In this document: in pieces, positions 63,125-64,000 of the stretch | Layout: each line of letters opens with the position of its first letter | Position numbering within the stretch: position 1 is the stretch's first letter | NCBI RefSeq assembly: GCF_964340395.1 | Contig: NC_135563.1 | Location: 19,075,651 to 19,139,650, forward strand | Origin: Glandiceps talaboti | Taxonomy: Eukaryota > Hemichordata > Enteropneusta > Spengelidae | Reading direction: 5' to 3' | Length of the DNA: 64,000 nucleotides | Translations under genes and position numbers: made by a program | Notes under the pieces: generated by a model | Database searches by the model: none | What the model saw: the letters and a program-made list of their open reading frames with translations, nothing else | What the model was told of the DNA's origin: nothing

Positions 63125-64000
63125 GTAGACCGACCATTTTACAATATTACCTGGTTGCATTTTGGGATATGGCCGTGGTTTGCAATAACCGTGAAAATAT
63201 TATAACCATATGACCAATTAGCTCTAATTGCTAGCCTACTGTAGGCACTAGAAACGTTTTTGCCACGAGTGATGTATTGACTATTTTCCGATGCAGAAAT
63301 ATAAATAGTAGTCACATAACAGCAAGGGGTAATATGTCTTCTAATCGTCTAATATAGAGCCGACAGTAAGTGCATATCACATTCTAAGGCATTTACCAAA
63401 ATTGTGTGTCGAGTTCCTGTATACAAATCATTGACGACCAAACAAAAATCTACCTCGGATTTCTTCTCGATGTCTGCTCTGTTCACAATTAGTCCTACTT
63501 GCTTTGTTTTCTTTGCATTATTGCTTTCAACAAGTTTTTCAAGTTCTTCCAGTGTTACGGGAACAACAAATCTTGCCATTGCACGTGGCAACTTCGATCG
63601 AGCTGCTTTCAGCAGATTGCTGACAATTTTCCGATAATTTCATTCAGAGCTCCTTCTCTAGTGCTAGGTTCCCAGGACGAACAGAAAAAAGAATGATGCC
63701 CGCTGCATGCAAAGTTAGGTTGAACAATGGGAAACTATAGTCTATACGACGTTCTTAGCCAATCACTGAAAGGTGTAAGTCATCGATGTGTTGTGATTGT
63801 AGTTAGTGAGGTGCAACAATGGCTGGAAGTAGATTTATGAAAGGTTTAATAAGAGACTTTGCAGACACTCCTTATACTGTTATAGACATAGGCTTTCTTT
63901 GCCATACAAATATGTCATTTAGTTATGTTGATAATGAGAAACGCTAGCCTAGCATGTCGTGCGATCAATCAAACCCATTATTCACATTATCTCGCACAAT
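63125..64000 (+). other. start of intron 4 of nAChR gene 2, to the window end
   Basis: No fifth exon of the receptor is visible: I find no frame with a VxFDGTVxW- or Cys-loop-like segment before base 64000. An antisense coding-like fragment is listed separately. Confidence 0.65.
63349..63579 (-). pseudogene. possible fragment of a DUF3504/Crypton-type gene
   Basis: A 76-codon minus-strand frame from the ATG at 63579. Its first 27 residues (MARFVVPVTLEELEKLVESN...) resemble, from memory, the N-terminus of invertebrate proteins carrying the DUF3504 tyrosine-recombinase-like domain (Crypton-derived, ZMYM/KIAA1958 class). After residue 27 the resemblance stops at AAGCAA|GTAGGA, which could be a splice donor. 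No catalytic domain follows. It may be a stranded exon or a transposon remnant within the intron. The assignment is weak. Confidence 0.3.

Overview
The window is animal nuclear DNA. It is AT-rich, has split genes with canonical GT/AG introns, and is rich in microsatellites, MITE-like elements and tRNA-derived SINE sequence. The gene content (a Glass-type five-zinc-finger factor, nicotinic-receptor subunits and an intronless RING/B-box/filamin/NHL protein) fits an invertebrate bilaterian. To my knowledge glass is absent from vertebrates. A lophotrochozoan or ambulacrarian is plausible, but the sequence alone does not settle the phylum.

Layout. 1-5140: no recognised gene, two large microsatellites. 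5154-9268 (+): five-exon ortholog of glass, a photoreceptor transcription factor; the exons join in frame to 437 aa. 9269-13526: microsatellites, a 914-bp MITE with 199-bp terminal inverted repeats and TA flanks, and a diverged direct duplication next to it. 13527-15752 (-): intronless TRIM-NHL gene, 741 aa. 15753-23928: no recognised gene, one SINE-like relic and two short hairpins. 23929-38968 (-): complete six-exon alpha-type nicotinic acetylcholine receptor (nAChR) subunit, 525 aa, whose 10.4-kb first intron carries a SINE and a degenerate tandem array. 38969-51905: gene-free interval with two copies of a 252-bp MITE and a cluster of short repeats. 51906-63124 (+, continuing past the window): a second nAChR subunit gene, four exons visible.

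The two receptor genes lie head to head about 12.9 kb apart and share splice phases and exon sizes (for example 45-nt and 110-nt exons), so they look like an inverted paralogous pair. In both, the usually invariant loop-A tyrosine of the agonist aromatic box is replaced by an acidic residue (Asp or Glu). The first gene also has Leu where loop C normally has its first Tyr, yet keeps the vicinal cysteines and the cation-pore GEK motif. This makes them candidates for receptors with altered ligand recognition and is the most interesting biology here. None of the genes form an operon; glass and TRIM-NHL appear to be independent neighbours.

Exon boundaries were derived by reading splice sites and checking that phases and total lengths close on a multiple of three. 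Family names rest on motif recognition, not on a database search.
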